Source of the DNA: Pseudorasbora parva
Lineage: Eukaryota > Chordata > Actinopteri > Cypriniformes > Gobionidae
Reading direction: 5' to 3'
NCBI RefSeq assembly: GCF_024679245.1
Contig: NC_090172.1
Span: 6,218,446 to 6,282,445 of the forward strand
DNA: 64,000 nucleotides
Shown: piece by piece, positions 21,061 to 35,035 of the stretch
Numbering within the stretch: position 1 is the stretch's first letter
Layout of the letters: each line of letters begins with the position of its first letter
Notes under the pieces: model-generated
Databases searched by the model: none
What the model was told of the DNA's origin: nothing
The model's input: the letters and a program-made list of their open reading frames with translations, nothing else
Position numbers and translations under genes: made by a program

Positions 21061-22880
21061 AGATAAAAGGTCTTGTCAATTTGACATATTTTTACAGAGC
21101 CATCTGTTATGCATATGATATCCTAAACGTGTTCTCATTAGTGGTCAAGGCTGGGTATTGACACCAATTTCAAGATTCTGTTAGATTTTAGAAGTTTGAG
21201 ACTTCATAGTATTGATTATTTTGTGGATACATACCCAGACAGCAACCTGGGGCTCTTTTTTAACTATCGGAGCACACGGCGCAGGTGCACATAGGGCGTG
21301 TCCAAATCCACTTTTGGAAAAAATTTTGGTTGGCACCAGACGCATGGTCCTAAAGCGTTGTACCTCGTCTCTTAATGAGTCATGGGTGTGTTTGGGGCGT
21401 AACATGCAATAAACCAATCAGAGTCTCATCTCTCATTCCCTTTAAAGGCTATTTGTGCTCGCACCATGGCGGATTCGCTATTCACATGGCGGAATTTGCA
21501 AAAAGAAACGCTTCTCCAGAGAGGAATCCCTTTATTTTAAATATTTAAAAATGTTTGTGTGCTGCTGCGCGTCCCTGTGTGTGTAATAAATAAAGTGTAT
21601 GTGCATTCTGTCTATAGGTTTATATTACTAATGCGCCTTTTAAATAACACAAAAAATACTGTATACTTTAGAGCAGGTTTTTGTCAGTCAATGGCGCAGT
21701 CGTTTTCAGTTCCTCAAAATAGCAACGCACCAACAATCCACCTGAACACATCTGGTTTTCAGACAGCACACTCATGGGTGAACAGATGTGTGCGAATGCA
21801 TTTGCTATTTAAACAATGTGCCACTGGACGTGAAAATGATAACGGTGTCAGGCTGCGAAAAACACTTGAGCGTCACATTGCGCCGGGTGTATGATAGAGC
21901 CCATAGTTTAGGCCCAGATCCGGCCCACATCTGGTACACATGGTTTCCACACTACCAAATGTGGGCCGGATATTCTCGGAAACTATAGCCTACTGTATCT
22001 CACCTTCTGATGTGGAGAGATGATCAGTTCACGGGCACTAGTCCACACAACATCAAATGACGTCATGTGTGCCTGTCGAATAATTCTGGCAAGGAGTTGA
22101 AATTCACACAGCATCTGCTGAACTCACAGAGCGGTATTTATTGTTTGAATTCCGTAATAAATTTAACAACTGATCATTTGTTTCATATCACAAGTATTTT
22201 GAACCGATATATTTTCAACCCAGCTCTAATGGTTGATAAATATGGGTTTTCACTAACTAGCATGAGTTAATTTTTTAATTATTCAGTTAGACTCCCGAAG
22301 CCAGCCATGGTTGCAAGTACAGTCGTTACCAACACAATTCAACCGAACTTGCGACCATAGTTGGCTAACGATGCACTTTCAGGAAATAAAATACCAAAAT
22401 ACCATCTACTTCAAGATGATTTATTCAAGTAACTTATTATGTCTAAGTAAGTTACTAAATATTAACTTTTGTTTATTGATCAGTTAGCAGTCATACTTGT
22501 ATTGTTTAGGTTATTGCCCATGAAGGGTTAAATGGACAAACGTGATAAATCAATAGGCTACTTAAATCTATATATCTATATTTATTATGTGTCATAGCAA
22601 TGTAATATGTGGAATAATGCAGTCAGCTGGATTTTATCCCAAAACAAATCCTGTTGGGATGATATAAAAGCCCTCTGGTTTGTGTCTGACATTTTATTTA
22701 ACATATTATCTCCAATATTAGAGCCACCACATGTGAAGACGGTAAAACATTTTTTTTTTTTTTCGACATCCCCATACTTCCTCAGTTGATTAATCATAGA
22801 ACATTAAGACTTTATTTAAAATCATAAATGCTGAAATCTGATCATTGGGTAATGCCAGGTTTTGGGTATATTTGTATCAC

Positions 22881-23664
22881 TTAAAGGGGGTGTTTAAAGC
22901 TATTTAATTCATTCTGACTTAGACTGTTAAAGAGATTCACATGCTAAACATAGCCAAATAAAAAGAGTTGGACAAATGCACAGTTTTTTAATAGTATGGC
23001 CCTGTATGATGTCATAAAGGGCGGAGTTCCTTATATGGGTACATCTCCTGGATGAGCGTGTACACACACACACACAAATCAACCAGAGCGAGACCAAGAG
23101 CCAGATCAAGAGTGCGTCCATTATCCAGCTTCGTTCAGGTTTCAGAAGCCGTCGGCAGCGCTGTCATTTTGTTTTTAGACCAAGAAATCAACAATGCCAC
23201 TAAAGAAGTGTGTTTCTGGTTGTGAGGGAAAAGTAATCTTGTTTAGCTTCCCAAATAACCCGGCGTTAAGGAAACAGTGGATGCAGTTTGTTTTTCCAGG
23301 AGTTCTACAAGTGTGTGTGTTTGTTCCCGGTCTAGCAGGCAGTGAGTAAAACTGCTTCAAATGTCTGTGTTTTGTTGGCAATCGGCATGTAAGTGCATAT
23401 AATGTTAACATCACGAATGTATAGTGAATCAAAAGTTATCCAGGGATAATGCCATGATGTAGTGTGTGTGTGTGCTTGTGACGCTTTAGCTCCGTCCATT
23501 GCACTTCCCGACGAGTTCAGTTGTTTTCAGTAAAAATCAGTACAGTGGATCTGTCTTTTATGAATTAAAGACTCTTCGGAGATATGAAGGATGCAATAAT
23601 ACTCTATAGGTACTCAAGATTAACATGAGATTGGCAGAAACTGTGTGTGTTATGTACCCTTTAA
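22881..23664 (+). mobile_element. Deleted copy of the THAP/P2X7 TTAA element
   Basis: TTAA at 22881-22884 and 23661-23664. The left part matches, in reverse orientation, the right end of the element at 45281-46762, including a GACTGTTAAAGA...CTAAACATAG block. The right part, TCTATAGGTACTCAAGAT and GGAGATATGAAGGATGCAAT, matches its left end. The half that carried the P2X7-like gene is missing, so the copy is only about 780 bp. It contains a THAP exon fragment at 23194-23349. Confidence 0.75.
23194..23349 (+). pseudogene. THAP zinc-finger domain, 5' half, broken
   Basis: The frame opens with an ATG preceded by TCAACA. It encodes a THAP start: KKCVSGCEG supplies the first two zinc cysteines, followed by the FSFPNNPALRKQWMQF core with the conserved Trp and Phe-Pro. 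After FPGVLQ the frame runs off to a stop at 23347-23349. The +1 frame there reads VCVCSRS, resembling the third-cysteine region, so a one-base shift near 23311 is likely. THAP domains bind DNA and occur in P-element-like and other transposase genes. Compare the fuller copy on the minus strand at 46162-46421. Confidence 0.7.
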
Positions 23665-24479
23665 AAACCTACAGTAGTCTGAAAGATATGATTTTCCTTG
23701 TAGTGTCTTAAAAACATGATGGTCTCTGGGGGCATTCATTCTTAAGGCTTAAAAAGCATGCACATATTGTTTTTACATGTTCACAAACTCTTAGTTTTGT
23801 CAAATCCTGCATCCTTCAATCCTAAATCCAGCTCCACATTGAACTCTTAAATTCTTTCCATCACCAGATATAAGTGGGTGAGGGAAAAAAGCTTTCAAGA
23901 CCCTGTAAGTGCTGATAAGTGTTCAGAGTGGCCCTGGACGAGACCTTCTCTCCAGCTGGACGTTACACAGATAAGGGTTTTGGGGTGAGTTCGAGGCCTA
24001 CATGTGCCATCACAGAAGTATGGCAGTTCCTGCTTTAAAAGCATTCAGCGGCGCAGTCCTTTGGTTTAATGTGTGCTTTTCATCAGCGCATTATCTGACT
24101 CCATAGTTACAGTGCGTGGATACCATCACACAAAACATAACTATAGACCTACTGTTTTAGGCGACTGTGTGCTTGTTCCTAAAAAGCAGAGCCAAAAATA
24201 TGTTCTGGCATCTGTTTTAAAATGCAATCCCTTGGAAAACACTAGAGTTCATATACCAGTTTTTCAGTAATATCAACATACACAAAGAAAGGATGCTTAC
24301 ATAAGGAAGTTTCAATTGATTTGAAACATTTGATTGATCCGGATGTGTAGCTGATGATCAGGATCACGTACAGTCCAAAGGATGGAACAATGCTTCCTGG
24401 TGTGATAGACACATAATTATTAGACACATAAATGGATGAGATGTTCATTAATAAAAAGCCATTCGAAAAACGAGCTATG

Positions 24480-24700
24480 AGTTTCAATCTTCACCAAAGC
24501 CTGAGGCGATCAAGCCTCGTGCTCTAGAGCGCCCAGCCAAAAACAGGAGAGAGAAAATATGGCTCATTATCGCCGCCGAGTGGTTTAACAAGAGCACAAC
24601 ACCCGCAGAGCCACACGCCAGCGCCAGGCCAGCCGTCTCAGACCGGAAGTTATGGCGGAGATAAGGTTAGTGGTGAGGTGAGGTTAGGTTAGGCTTTCGT
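24480..24700 (+). promoter_or_regulatory. Possible promoter or first exon with ETS site
   Basis: A GC-richer block in AT-rich surroundings. It contains ACCGGAAGT directly before ATGGCGGAG, then AAG|GTTAGT, which could be a donor. ETS sites beside ATGGCG are common in promoters of broadly expressed genes. The open frame from that ATG closes after nine codons, and no downstream partner exon was identified. It may equally be a repeat end. Confidence 0.25.
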
Positions 24701-25204
24701 TACGTTTCCTTGACATGAAAGGCTGTGCTCTGTTCTCTGTCCCACATATGCTGAGCAGAGTTTATAAAACTATTATTGGTATTGATAGCAAATTATAACT
24801 GTGTCTGATGTTTTACTTTTTAAACTTAAATTTGATATTTATCATTGCATTTATTTATTCCCTATATATTATTTTAGCATACTTAAGTAATATATTTTAG
24901 GAATATATACTTAGGTGCAAACTGATTGCAATGTTTTTGGACACTTAATTGAATGGTAATTATAGCCTAATTCAATTAAATATATTATAGTTAACTTTTA
25001 TTTTGATCCATCCAAAATGGACAAATCTTTTCTTTTTTAATGGAATACTGCAGCATTGATTATAAATGACTTATTTAGTGACATCTCTTTCCTTTTCCAA
25101 TGACATGTTCACAGACACGAGGGCGGGGCAAACAGTCACTCACATGAGATCCACCAATAGAATACCTTTAAATAAAACTTAATCTCTATGTAATTTCATA
25201 ATTC

Positions 25205-25727
25205 TACAAACCCGATTCCAAAAAAAGCTAGGACACTGTACAAATTGTGAATTAAAACAGAATGCAATAATGTGGAAGTTTCAAATTTCAATATTTTATT
25301 CAGGATAACATGACATATCAAATGTTTAAACTGAGAAAATGTATAATGTTAAGGGGAAAATAAGTTGATTTTAAATTTCATGGCATCAACACATCTCAAA
25401 AAAGTTGGGACAAGGCCATGTGTACCACTGTGTGGCATCCCCTCCTCTTTTTATAACTGAGGGACTGAGGAGACAAGTTGCTCAAGTTTAGGAATAGGAA
25501 TGTTGTCCCATTCATGTCTGATACAGGCTTCTGGTTGCTCAACTGTCTTAGGTCTTCTTTGTCACATCTTCCTCTTTATGATGCGTCAAAAGTTTTCTAT
25601 TTTCTAGAAAGATCTGGACTGCAGTCTGGCTATTTTAATACCCGGATCCTTCTTCTACGCAGCCATGATGTTGTAATTGATGCAGTATGTGGTCTGGCAC
25701 TCTCATGTTGGAAAATGCAGGGTCTTC
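25205..25727 (-). mobile_element. Tc1-like transposon relic (ACAAACCCGATTCC end), 3' part
   Basis: The + strand begins ACAAACCCGATTCCAAAAAA, the well-known terminal sequence of a Tc1-related fish element. Reading the minus strand, transposase remnants appear near 25630-25727: FQHESARPHTASITTSWLRRR, with HES in place of the usual HDN before ARPH, then CSPDLS-like sequence in a broken frame. The other end is lost where a different repeat begins at about 25730. Confidence 0.7.
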
Positions 25728-25729
25728 CT

Positions 25730-25945
25730 AGCCTGATATGGTCAGACTCAGTTCTAGTCAGAATATGAATCTGATACTGCTCCATTGGTCTGTGATTTTT
25801 GGGGCGTAATTCAACCAAACCTAGAAAGAACTCAATTGGATAGACCTACAACCAATCATAGCGACGCATAGTAGTGGGAAGTTTGGATGATTTTAAGGAC
25901 TCAAATCTTTGAATCTGGTTCAGCAAAATGAAGAAATCTTTTTTC
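25730..25945. repeat. Fragment of TAGCCTG-ended hAT-like element
   Basis: CCTAGCCTGATATGGTCAGAC and a CCAATCATAGCGACGC-type block resemble the element at 9064-9554. It appears to have interrupted the Tc1 relic on its left. Confidence 0.4.
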
Positions 25946-26981
<1,036 letters not shown>

Positions 26982-27810
26982 CTTTTCTATTGCATTCCCT
27001 CTCTCTGTGTTCCGCCGTTGGAAACCCCTGGTCTGGTGTCATGGTGATAACGTGCTCATTAAAATAAAATCCACATTGTTTTATAACAATAAAAACATCA
27101 AAACACGTTCAGCATTTATAAACATCTATCAGCGAGTGTGTGTAGACAGTTATGACCACCAGAGGGCGATTTTGACCATCATAAACTACAAAACGTGACT
27201 AATATAATGTGTGCGGCTGTTCAACAAGTCTGCTTCAAAGATAGACGGGCTGTTTGAGTCAATCATATTCACCTGTTTGTGTTCTTGCTGCTGCTCAGCT
27301 TTTTTATGCCATGAAGAAACTTTATGAGGCTGGTTTCTGCTTTATTAAAAATATACAGTTCTGGTAAAAAATTTGAAACATTATGTTTTTTTTTTTTTTT
27401 ATGAAAGTAGTCTCTTAATATCATCAAGGCTGCATTTGTTTGATCAAAAGTACAGTAAAAACTGTGAAATATTATTAAAATTTAAATCAATTGGCTTCTG
27501 TTTTAATATAATTGAACATATAATGTATTCCTGTGAGCAATCATTACTCCAGTCTTCAGTGTCACATGATCCTTCAGAAATCAGGATGATTTGGTGCTTT
27601 CTTATTCTTAATGTTAAACACAGTTGTTCTGATTTATATTTTTGTGGTAAAAATGTAGTGTTAATATTTGTGTTAGACATTTTTTTTCTTCTCAGGATTC
27701 TTTGATGAAAGTTAAAAGGAACAGCATTTGTTACTAACAGACAACTTGTAATATACATTTCATAAATGTCCTTAATGTATTTTTTAGATCAATATAATGT
27801 GACTTATAAT

Positions 27811-27942
<132 letters not shown>

Positions 27943-28019
27943 CCGAACAAACCGAGCATCAAAGTCTGCATCTTTTCTCCATATCACGAGCGAACATTAG
28001 ACTTCGTGTTCTAGGATCC

Positions 28020-28750
28020 CTTCAGAAATAAAAGTGTGTCGGCTGAGGCCTATCTCAGCGCGTTCTGAAGTCAGCAGATAAGACGGAGAAGAAGCAGACG
28101 TTCCAGAGCAGAAGGTTATCTATCTCTCTCTGTCATCCACACAATGAAAAGGTTAATGCTGTTCATGAACATCTCACACTGATGCCAACATATGCATATA
28201 GACATGTCAAAAGGTCAAAACTCAAACGTTTGTTTTGGTTCTGCTTTTCTTACGGGTTCCTTCCCCTCTTCTGCTTCTTTATTTATCTAATTCTCGCTCT
28301 GTTTCTTTACTGTCCTCCATTTCTTATGTAATCTCGCCTGCATGGGCTCAGTTCTGCACAGCAGATTGCGTACGCTGAGGATTGGTTTCATCTCTTTTCT
28401 CCAACATGTGCTAGTCAATTCAATTATGTGATACGGGGGCATACGTTACAGAAGCATTTAAAACAGAACACTCTTTGCTTACGCAATCCCTGAAAATAGA
28501 TATCCAGTGGAGAAGCATTTAGCCCAATAATGCTGGCAGATGATCTCTTCTGCTTTGGGTAAGTGGCGTGTGAGTCGGGCTGCATTACATGCCTGGAGAC
28601 TGCAGGGAAAAAGGTCAACAATATAGAATTATACCAGCTCTGGGAACGTTTATGCCTGTTTGTGTGTTTGTGAATGATGTGTGTGTGTGTGTAGGAAATA
28701 TGCCTTTTCTAGGGGAAAGCATAAGTCTATGGATGTTGTAGAACTTTAAG
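28020..28750. other. Low-repeat intergenic block
   Basis: Mixed-composition sequence without transposon ends. It contains AGCAGATAAGACGG (a GATA site) near 28073-28086 and stretches that look unique in the window. No exon was identified. It is a candidate for conserved non-coding sequence, on appearance only. Confidence 0.25.
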
Positions 28751-28809
28751 AATGAAATATATATATATTTGTAAAAATCTAAATACAAATACATTTGTTT
28801 TTCTGTTTA

Positions 28810-28935
28810 CATTTTAATTTTATTATTTTATTTATTTATTTATTTTAATTTTTTTATTATAAATAAGTCCACATAAAAAATGTTAAATAAAATAAATATT
28901 TTTTTCTATTTTCTTTTGTCATTAGAATTTTATTT

Positions 28936-28999
<64 letters not shown>

Positions 29000-29118
29000 T
29001 TTGTTTATTTGTTTGTTTGTTTGTTTATTTCAATTGTATTTTTTATAAATAAGTCCACATAAAAAATGTAAAATAAAATAAACATTTTTTTCTATTTTCT
29101 TTTGTCATTAGAATTTTA
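28810..29118. repeat. (TTTA)n microsatellite inside a local duplication
   Basis: The TTTA array at about 28930-29030 is flanked by near-identical copies (AATAAGTCCACATAAAAAAT and TTCTTTTGTCATTAGAATTT at 28861-28930 and 29045-29118). This indicates a tandem duplication of roughly 185 bp involving the array. Confidence 0.8.
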
Positions 29119-29125
29119 GCTAATT

Positions 29126-29313
<188 letters not shown>

Positions 29314-29514
29314 GTGTTTTGGTCTTTTTTTAATAAGTCCAAATAGTTTTTATCAATTTATTAAATTTTTACACTGTCAAATTTTTTTTTAGCTCCAATT
29401 GAAAACATTTCTACACATTTTAATATATTTTATTTCTGTTATCATATCTTTCATTTAAAGTAACATTTTTTTAAAATAGATAAATTCATTACACTCAAAC
29501 ATGTTTCTTTTTTT

Positions 29515-29538
29515 TGGGGGGGGGGGGGGGGGGGGGGG
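29515..29538. repeat. Poly-G tract
   Basis: A run of about 23 G after a T-rich segment. It is a possible G-quadruplex former and a likely sequencing trouble spot. Confidence 0.95.
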
Positions 29539-30019
29539 ATCATAGATCAGTGGAAATTGCAATACTTTCAAATAAAAAGTGAAAATAAAAGCGAAAGTTC
29601 TGCTGATGAATTATTAGTTTTTTAATTTTAAAGCACAAACATTTTGGCAGTCAGCCTTCTTCAGTGAATCATACAAACATTCATTCACAAAAACATATTC
29701 AGCATGAACAACACAAACAGTTACATGAGAAGGGATTTCAGCAAATAACCAATGAAATGTGGGTCTTTAACTCACACAACTACTTGAAATATTGTGCACA
29801 AGTCTCTATATTTATGGAATATGTTTTTCAACAGCATTTATATTCCCTTTGGTTTTCATTGCACAGAAAAAAGCAGCATGAACATTCTCCCTATTATCTC
29901 CTATTGTGTTCCACAGTCCTGATGGGAGGCACATAAAAGATGGAAGAAATGTTACTTCCGAGTGAATTCTTTCTTAAAATCGGTTGTCAAAAATCTAATC
30001 TGAACACTTAAGTCTCATT

Positions 30020-30500
30020 TCATCCACACAGGAACATGCTGTTAGCTCAGAGCAGCTCAGCTAGAGCGCAGCATTCAGGGATTTTGTCTGGGAACTCCGG
30101 AGTTGACCTTGAGGCCCAGCGGATATTTCCGTGTAGTGCTTTTCCACAGCAGGCGTAGATGGCACAGACCCAAAGAGCGAGAGAGCGAGTGAGAGAGACT
30201 GTAGTGTGAGGAGTTGAAGGAGGGGGGTATTTTTCTGTTCCTGACCTGGGCCAGAGTGACCTCAGCGGGGATGCTGTGAGCGGCCGGAAGCCATACGGCA
30301 GGATGTGAGTGGAGGAGAGCAGAGCACTAACCCTCCTCTCTCTGGTGAGCTGATCTGACTGCGCCGCTCTGCAGGATCCCACTGAAGTGAGGGAGAAAAT
30401 AGCAGATCAAACACGTCTACAAAGACCTCTGGAGGACCAAAAATACAGTGTTTCAAACATACAATCATATCCTACAGCCCTCTAAAAGACTGGACTTTTC
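30020..30500. other. GC-richer unique-looking block
   Basis: It shows AGAGCGAGAGAGCGAGTGAGAG, GCCGGAAGCCATAC (an ETS-type core) and GGATGTGAGTGG, which could be a splice donor. This could be a promoter-proximal or untranslated exon of a long transcript, but no coding frame has motif support. Confidence 0.25.
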
Positions 30501-31259
30501 AATGGGCTAACCTCGTTCTTTAAGGTGTGAAAAACTGTTATTCTGACACATTATACATTTATATGTAAATTTATAATGACTGAGAATCTTTGGTGGTGTT
30601 GATCTACTCCATCTGAGTTTTGATTAACGGTCTGAATCCAATCTGGACATAGTGATTCTCAGCTTTTTGTTTAAAATGTTGATTTTTTTCAAATGAAATT
30701 TAGTGTTTGAAAAGGTTGACAAAGCATGCATGTAGCTTGAATAAAAAGTAGAATTAAAGGTATATTTTAAGTATAAAAAATAATACCCAACAAGGAACAT
30801 AGTAGTAAAGGACAAAAGTAGTATATACGTAAATATAACTGCAAGCAGCAATTATTGGGGTTCAAGCGGTTTAAGGATATTGTTAAGGATTACTATAATT
30901 AAGGATTTAATATATAGGGAAATATATGGATTTAATTTTTTTTAACAGTTATAGCACCACCTATAGTCCGATCGCCATAAAAGTTTGCATGCTTGTTTAG
31001 AATCATGTCATGTTTTATTCATTGATTTGGGTGGACTTTGCCACGCCTCATTTCTAAATGACCCAGTTAAAGCTATAAATATTTTTTGGTAAATATTGAC
31101 CTAAAGTCAATACTGACTCCTCCAACTTCAAACATTTTGGCAGCCCTTGGGGAAGGTGAACTCAGCTTTTTTTGATAACTATTGGCAATCAGAATCCAGA
31201 GAATCTTGCTGCACTGATTTGGTTCTAATCGGGCCAAAAACCTAGGACTTTTTCACAAA

Positions 31260-33450
31260 AGTAGGTTTTTCAAAAATGGCTATAGACGACTGGGTCAGAG
31301 CATCTCCAAAACTGCAGCTCTTGTGGGCTGTTCACGGTCTGCAGTGGTCAGTCTCTATCAAAAGTGATCCAAGGAAGGAACAGTGGAGAACCGGCCACAG
31401 GGTCATGGGCGGCCAAGGCTCATTGATGCACGTGGGGAGCGAAGGCTGGCCTGTGTGGTCTGATCAAACAGACGAGCTACTGTAGCTCATATTTCTCAAG
31501 AACTTAATGCTGGCTCTGAAAGAAATACACAGTGCGTTGCAGTTTGTTGCATTTGAGGCTGCATATCTGCAGACCAGTCAGGATGCCCATGCTGACCCCT
31601 GTCCACCACAGAAAGCACCCATCATTGGGCACGTGAGTATCAGAACTGGACCCCTGAGCAATGGAAGAAGGTGGCCTGGTCTGATGAATCACGTTTTCTT
31701 TTACACAACATAGATGGCCCGGTACGTGTGCGTCACTTACCTGGGGAACACATGGCCCCAGGATGCACTATGGGAAGAAGGCAAGCTGGCGGAGGCAGTG
31801 TGATGCTTTGGCCAATGTTCTGCTGGGAAACCTTGGGTCCTGCCATCCATGTGGATGTTACTTTGACACGTTCCACCTACCTAAAAATTGTTGCAGACCC
31901 TGTACACCCTTTCATGAAAACGGTATTCCCTGGTGGCTGTTGCCTCGTTCATCAGGATAATGCGCACTGCCACAAAGTAAACATGGTTCAGGAATGGTTT
32001 GAGAAGCACAACCAGAGTTTTGAAGTATTGACTCGGCCTCCGAGTTCCCCAGCCTCGCTCTGCCCTCCTAAGTACTTCCGCTCAATTTTCATTTTCCTTC
32101 AGTACTCCGTCTGGGACTGCTGTGTAGTCTTAGGTTTTCTCCGAACAAATTTTTACCGGTCCAATCAGCGAACAGAGGGAGTGGCTGAGAACGATGACGT
32201 TGATGTCGAGCGCTAGTTTGAGTTGTAGTTCAGTAATGGCGGCGGAGAAAGATGCAAACTAAACCATTCATTGCATTGTGGCACCGCTGCCGAATATCCA
32301 GAAGTTAAAGCCGGAGCAATAACAGTCTTTGCTGGGGTTTGTTGGTGGCCATGATGTTGTGGCCCTCCAACAGGGTAAATTTTAATTAAAAGTTTGCATT
32401 TCCAGATCGCTTCATTAGTGATGAAGGAGTTGGCTGAAGCTATTCGGACGGTAACTGTTTCTCGTGGGGTCGGAAGGTATTGCCATCATTTAAGTTACAG
32501 GGACTGGTCAGTTATTTTATTGCTGTCCGTCTCTCACCAACAGTGTAAAAATCCCCGGCCGAGTTACCGACTGCTTTTGACCAACGCAAGGTCGTGTTGA
32601 TGTAACAGCTGTCCGAATCCACATCTCTAAGTTTTCAACAATATATCACTTCAAAATTCACTGTTTGTAATCATTTTTGACCTCTGCAGAGCACCATACG
32701 GTTGCTTTGCTGTTATTAGGATGCATTTATAGACTTGTATTTCCTTAAAATGCTGGCAAGTATTTACAAGAGCAATATATTTCATCACCGCTCAAACAAA
32801 TTAAAATAAAAACACTTAAACATTTGAATTGGTCCGTTATTTATAGCAGCATTTATTATCATCCCAAGCATATATGCATGACATTTTATTTACAGTATAC
32901 AATGATGTTACGGACCACGTGAGCGCCATGTTCCTGATCACAAAGCTCTCCTGTCCACCGTGACGTGAATAAATCACAATCCGAATGCACGAGTTTTAGG
33001 TTTTATCCTATAGTTTTATTACTGAGGTGGCATGCATATGTGCACTTTTATTTTGTCGGATTTCCATGAGTGAAACAGGCGAAGGGCGCATGACATACGT
33101 CACGACCAAACGTTAGCGATTGGTTATGGCAGATCCAGAGTGGCTCAGGGCAGATCCAATAGTTTTAAACCTCAACAGAGTGCCCACCTTTGCGGAAATA
33201 AACCCTTGTCAATGGAGAGTGGCCAAACTCTATGCACAAATGAAATGTACGAGAGTCTGGTAAGACCAGGCTACAAGTTCCCCAGATCTCAATCTAATCG
33301 AGCATTTGTGGGATGGGCTGAACAAACAAGTCAAATTCATGGAGGCGCCACCTCGCAACTTACAAGACTTAAAGGATCTGCAATGGATCTTTTAGCAGCA
33401 AAAGGGGGACCTGCTTTGATGGAATTGGTGTTAAATGAGAATGACGGGTG
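31260..33450 (+). mobile_element. Tc1-like transposon relic, split by a later insertion
   Basis: The left part (31260-32058) matches the Tc1-type transposase family in several frames: WSDESRFLLH near 31679, GSVMLWPMF near 31796, and VHQDNAHCHK near 31949. The right part resumes at about 33277 with SPDLNLIEHLWDGLNKQ and APPRNLQDLKDL, and ends near AAAAGGGGGACCTG at 33412. DD34E residues can be seen, but frameshifts and the insertion break the gene. No clear terminal inverted repeats remain. Confidence 0.85.
32050..33286. mobile_element. 1.2 kb element inserted in the Tc1 relic
   Basis: AGTTCCCCAG occurs at both junctions (32048-32057 and 33277-33286), where the transposase codons for SSP-DLN would be continuous without the insert. 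The inserted DNA begins CCTCGCTCTGCC and ends near GGTAAGACCAGGCTACA; the right end resembles TAGCCTG-type hAT ends. The repeat suggests a target duplication of 8 to 10 bp. No transposase frame inside. Confidence 0.6.
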
Positions 33451-35035
33451 ATAAACTAAATTCTGAGATCTGTGTTGTGTTTATCCAGGTGTGGATTCCC
33501 TATGCACAGTTATTTCATCCCTCACAAAGTTTGTCTGTGCAACAATATCTTCCTCATATCCTGACTCATGACATGGAGTCGGTGACCATACGGCCTCTTT
33601 CATGCTCTCTACTATGGCAGAAAATGGCGTGTGCAACGGTGAAGTATTGACCTCGCAGCGAAGGTGTCAAGAACACACAGTCTGACTGAAAATACTAAAA
33701 AAAATAGGGAGGCTTGTTGTGTAGCTTTTCCGGAGGTCAATAGTCCTGGTTGTTTCCTTGCTTTTGTCCTCTCTTGTATAGTACATTACATCCGAATGTG
33801 GATCCGCAGAGATTTTCACAGCACGACTCTAAGCATTCAAAAATGAAATGAAGTGGAAATTGCATTGAATGATGAAGCGGTCGTAATAACTTAAACATGG
33901 GGCAGAAAGAAACACACAATCATAATTTAAAGAGGACCTATTATGCCCTTTTACAAAGTCTTGATTTTGTTTTTGGGCTCTACTTGAATAGGTTTTCATG
34001 CTTGTATGTTAAAAAAATAAACTTTTTTCACATATTTGACATTGTTATAGCCTCTCTCTTCCCAGTCTGCCAGTAATGTTCTGTTTATTAGTCTATAGCC
34101 CTGCCTTCCGATAAGCACAATGTGCTTTGATTGGTTGGCTGAACCAGTGTGTTGTGATTGGTCAACCGCTTAGAGCGTGTTTAGGAAATGTCACGCCACC
34201 ATATGTTACCATAACCTTGAGTTTGAACCACAGACAAAAAAATATGTATGTTGTGTATGTGACGTCACATGTAGGTTTTTGGAAGTCCAAAAGTAGGCGG
34301 AGCTGGCCGTCGCCATCTCGGCAGCACGTCTCTCCCGGATGACAGAACATGGGAAAAGAGCCGCGGGACATGGGTGGAGCTGAAGAGCCTGATTAACAAA
34401 CAGCTATTTTCGACAGCAGCGGCAATTCACCTGTCACTCAAGTGGCCATGCAGAACGTTAATTAGGCAGAACTTTAAGGTATAAAAAAGTCATCCCCCTC
34501 ACAGTTGTCATGAAGAGCAAAATTAGCCATATAGACTAAAAAAAACACTTTTTGTACCAGACCGTAAACATTATTTTATCCTGTATTTTAACATGGGGCT
34601 CAATGAGATTCTGCTCCCTTCTGGAGCCTGTCTCTAGTGGCCAGTCGATGAATTGCAGATTAAGTCACTTGCATGTTGGATTCAGAGAAACCAGAAGGTT
34701 GCTTGATTTCAACTAAGAACTAACTACTAATAATAGGGCTGGGAGAAAAAAATAGATTCCCCAAACTATCACAATCGTTTTTGTTTATGATTTTAAAATC
34801 AAGTTTTTAGTCTTTGCTGATAGACGAGGTGAAGAGAATTCTCCTTTTATTCCAAAAGAGGGTGTCACGTGACCTAATATCCCTTTCAAGTGGAAGAGAG
34901 AAAGCGATGCGAGACTACCTAGTGCTTCTGAGAAAGCTAAAAGCATCACAAAGTCAATTCCAGTTAATTGCAGTTTCCTATACATTGATTTATTTTGATC
35001 AACTTTAAAAGATGCCAGATCTGGGCTGACACTAT

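Noticed and set aside
30047..30468. Minus-strand frames of 111 and 68 residues in a GC-richer block
   Set aside because: Low-complexity composition, no motifs and two overlapping frames equally open; kept only as an unexplained block.
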